A stretch of 64,000 bases of DNA from Aphrocallistes beatrix (lineage: Eukaryota; Porifera; Hexactinellida; Sceptrulophora; Aphrocallistidae): contig OY725490.1 in NCBI GenBank assembly GCA_963281255.1, positions 992,001-1,056,000 of the forward strand. The letters are read 5' to 3'. The notes beneath the pieces are model-generated. The model worked only from the letters and a program-made list of their open reading frames with translations, made no database searches and was not told where the DNA came from. Shown piece after piece: positions 63,844 to 64,000 of this stretch (its first letter is position 1; the number at the start of each line of letters is the position of its first letter). The position numbers were made by a program, and so were the translations under genes.

Positions 63844-64000
63844 GTCTAAAGAAAATTAATTGTATAAATAATATATTCAATACAGATGTTTCCTAAGTAC
63901 GTATAGAGAATCTACATATATTCATTCATGATTTACAAGTATGCAATTTACTTCAAGCTTACTTAGCTAAAAAAGTGCGTTGAACTTTCGAGAATTCGAA

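Overview
The window looks like nuclear DNA of an animal. Genes are split by short introns (mostly GT-AG, with exon phases that match between paralogs). Protein types are metazoan: calcium-binding-type EGF repeats, FN3 and Ig-like domains, a tyrosine phosphatase, a coiled-coil/NHL protein and a CD225 protein. The DNA is AT-rich and crowded with small DNA transposons. I infer a marine invertebrate, most likely a sponge; no marker fixes the species.

Layout. At 1-3.3 kb (+) is the C-terminal part of a very large protein with a Cys/His cluster and a vWA-like domain, ending in a frameshift. From 3.5 to 5.3 kb there is only mobile DNA. From 5.8 to 54.6 kb, and again at the right edge (63.2-63.9 kb), every receptor-type gene lies on the minus strand. 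This is a tandem array of two alternating families. Family 1 is an Ig-FN3-FN3 receptor: signal peptide, Ig-like domain, two FN3-like domains, Ser/Thr stalk, one membrane span, and a short tail with three conserved tyrosine motifs. Family 2 is a single-exon protein with signal peptide, LRRCT-like domain, EGF repeats, membrane span and very short tail. The repeating unit is receptor plus EGF gene: 5.8-10.6 kb, 11.0-21.6 kb, 27.5-33.3 kb and 33.7-43.7 kb. Units are in different states: apparently complete (A, C, D, G), complete in layout but damaged (B), two-exon remnants (E, F), ectodomain-only remnants (H, and the 26 kb remnant), and a divergent membrane/tail module (52.5-54.6 kb). One EGF gene is cut by a hAT-like element and one is reduced to its 3' end.

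Inside the array at 22.3-25.2 kb is a gene joining a coiled coil to a tyrosine phosphatase domain whose WPD loop reads WYE. On the right flank are a CD225/dispanin (IFITM-like) gene at 57.2-57.7 kb and a coiled-coil/NHL gene at 61.0-62.2 kb.

Mobile DNA is unusually informative. A P-like (THAP) element sits in the left terminal repeat of a Ginger-like transposon that carries a gypsy-type integrase and a USP-like peptidase reading frame. There are several hAT-like elements with 8-bp target duplications, pogo-like and mariner elements (one beside a matching empty site), a palindromic MITE with a variable minisatellite core, and a tRNA-derived SINE.

Working interpretation (inference): receptors with tyrosine-motif tails, a phosphatase, and IFITM-like, NHL and large vWA proteins in a fast-duplicating cluster resemble an invertebrate immune or self-recognition complex. 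No function is proven by sequence alone.
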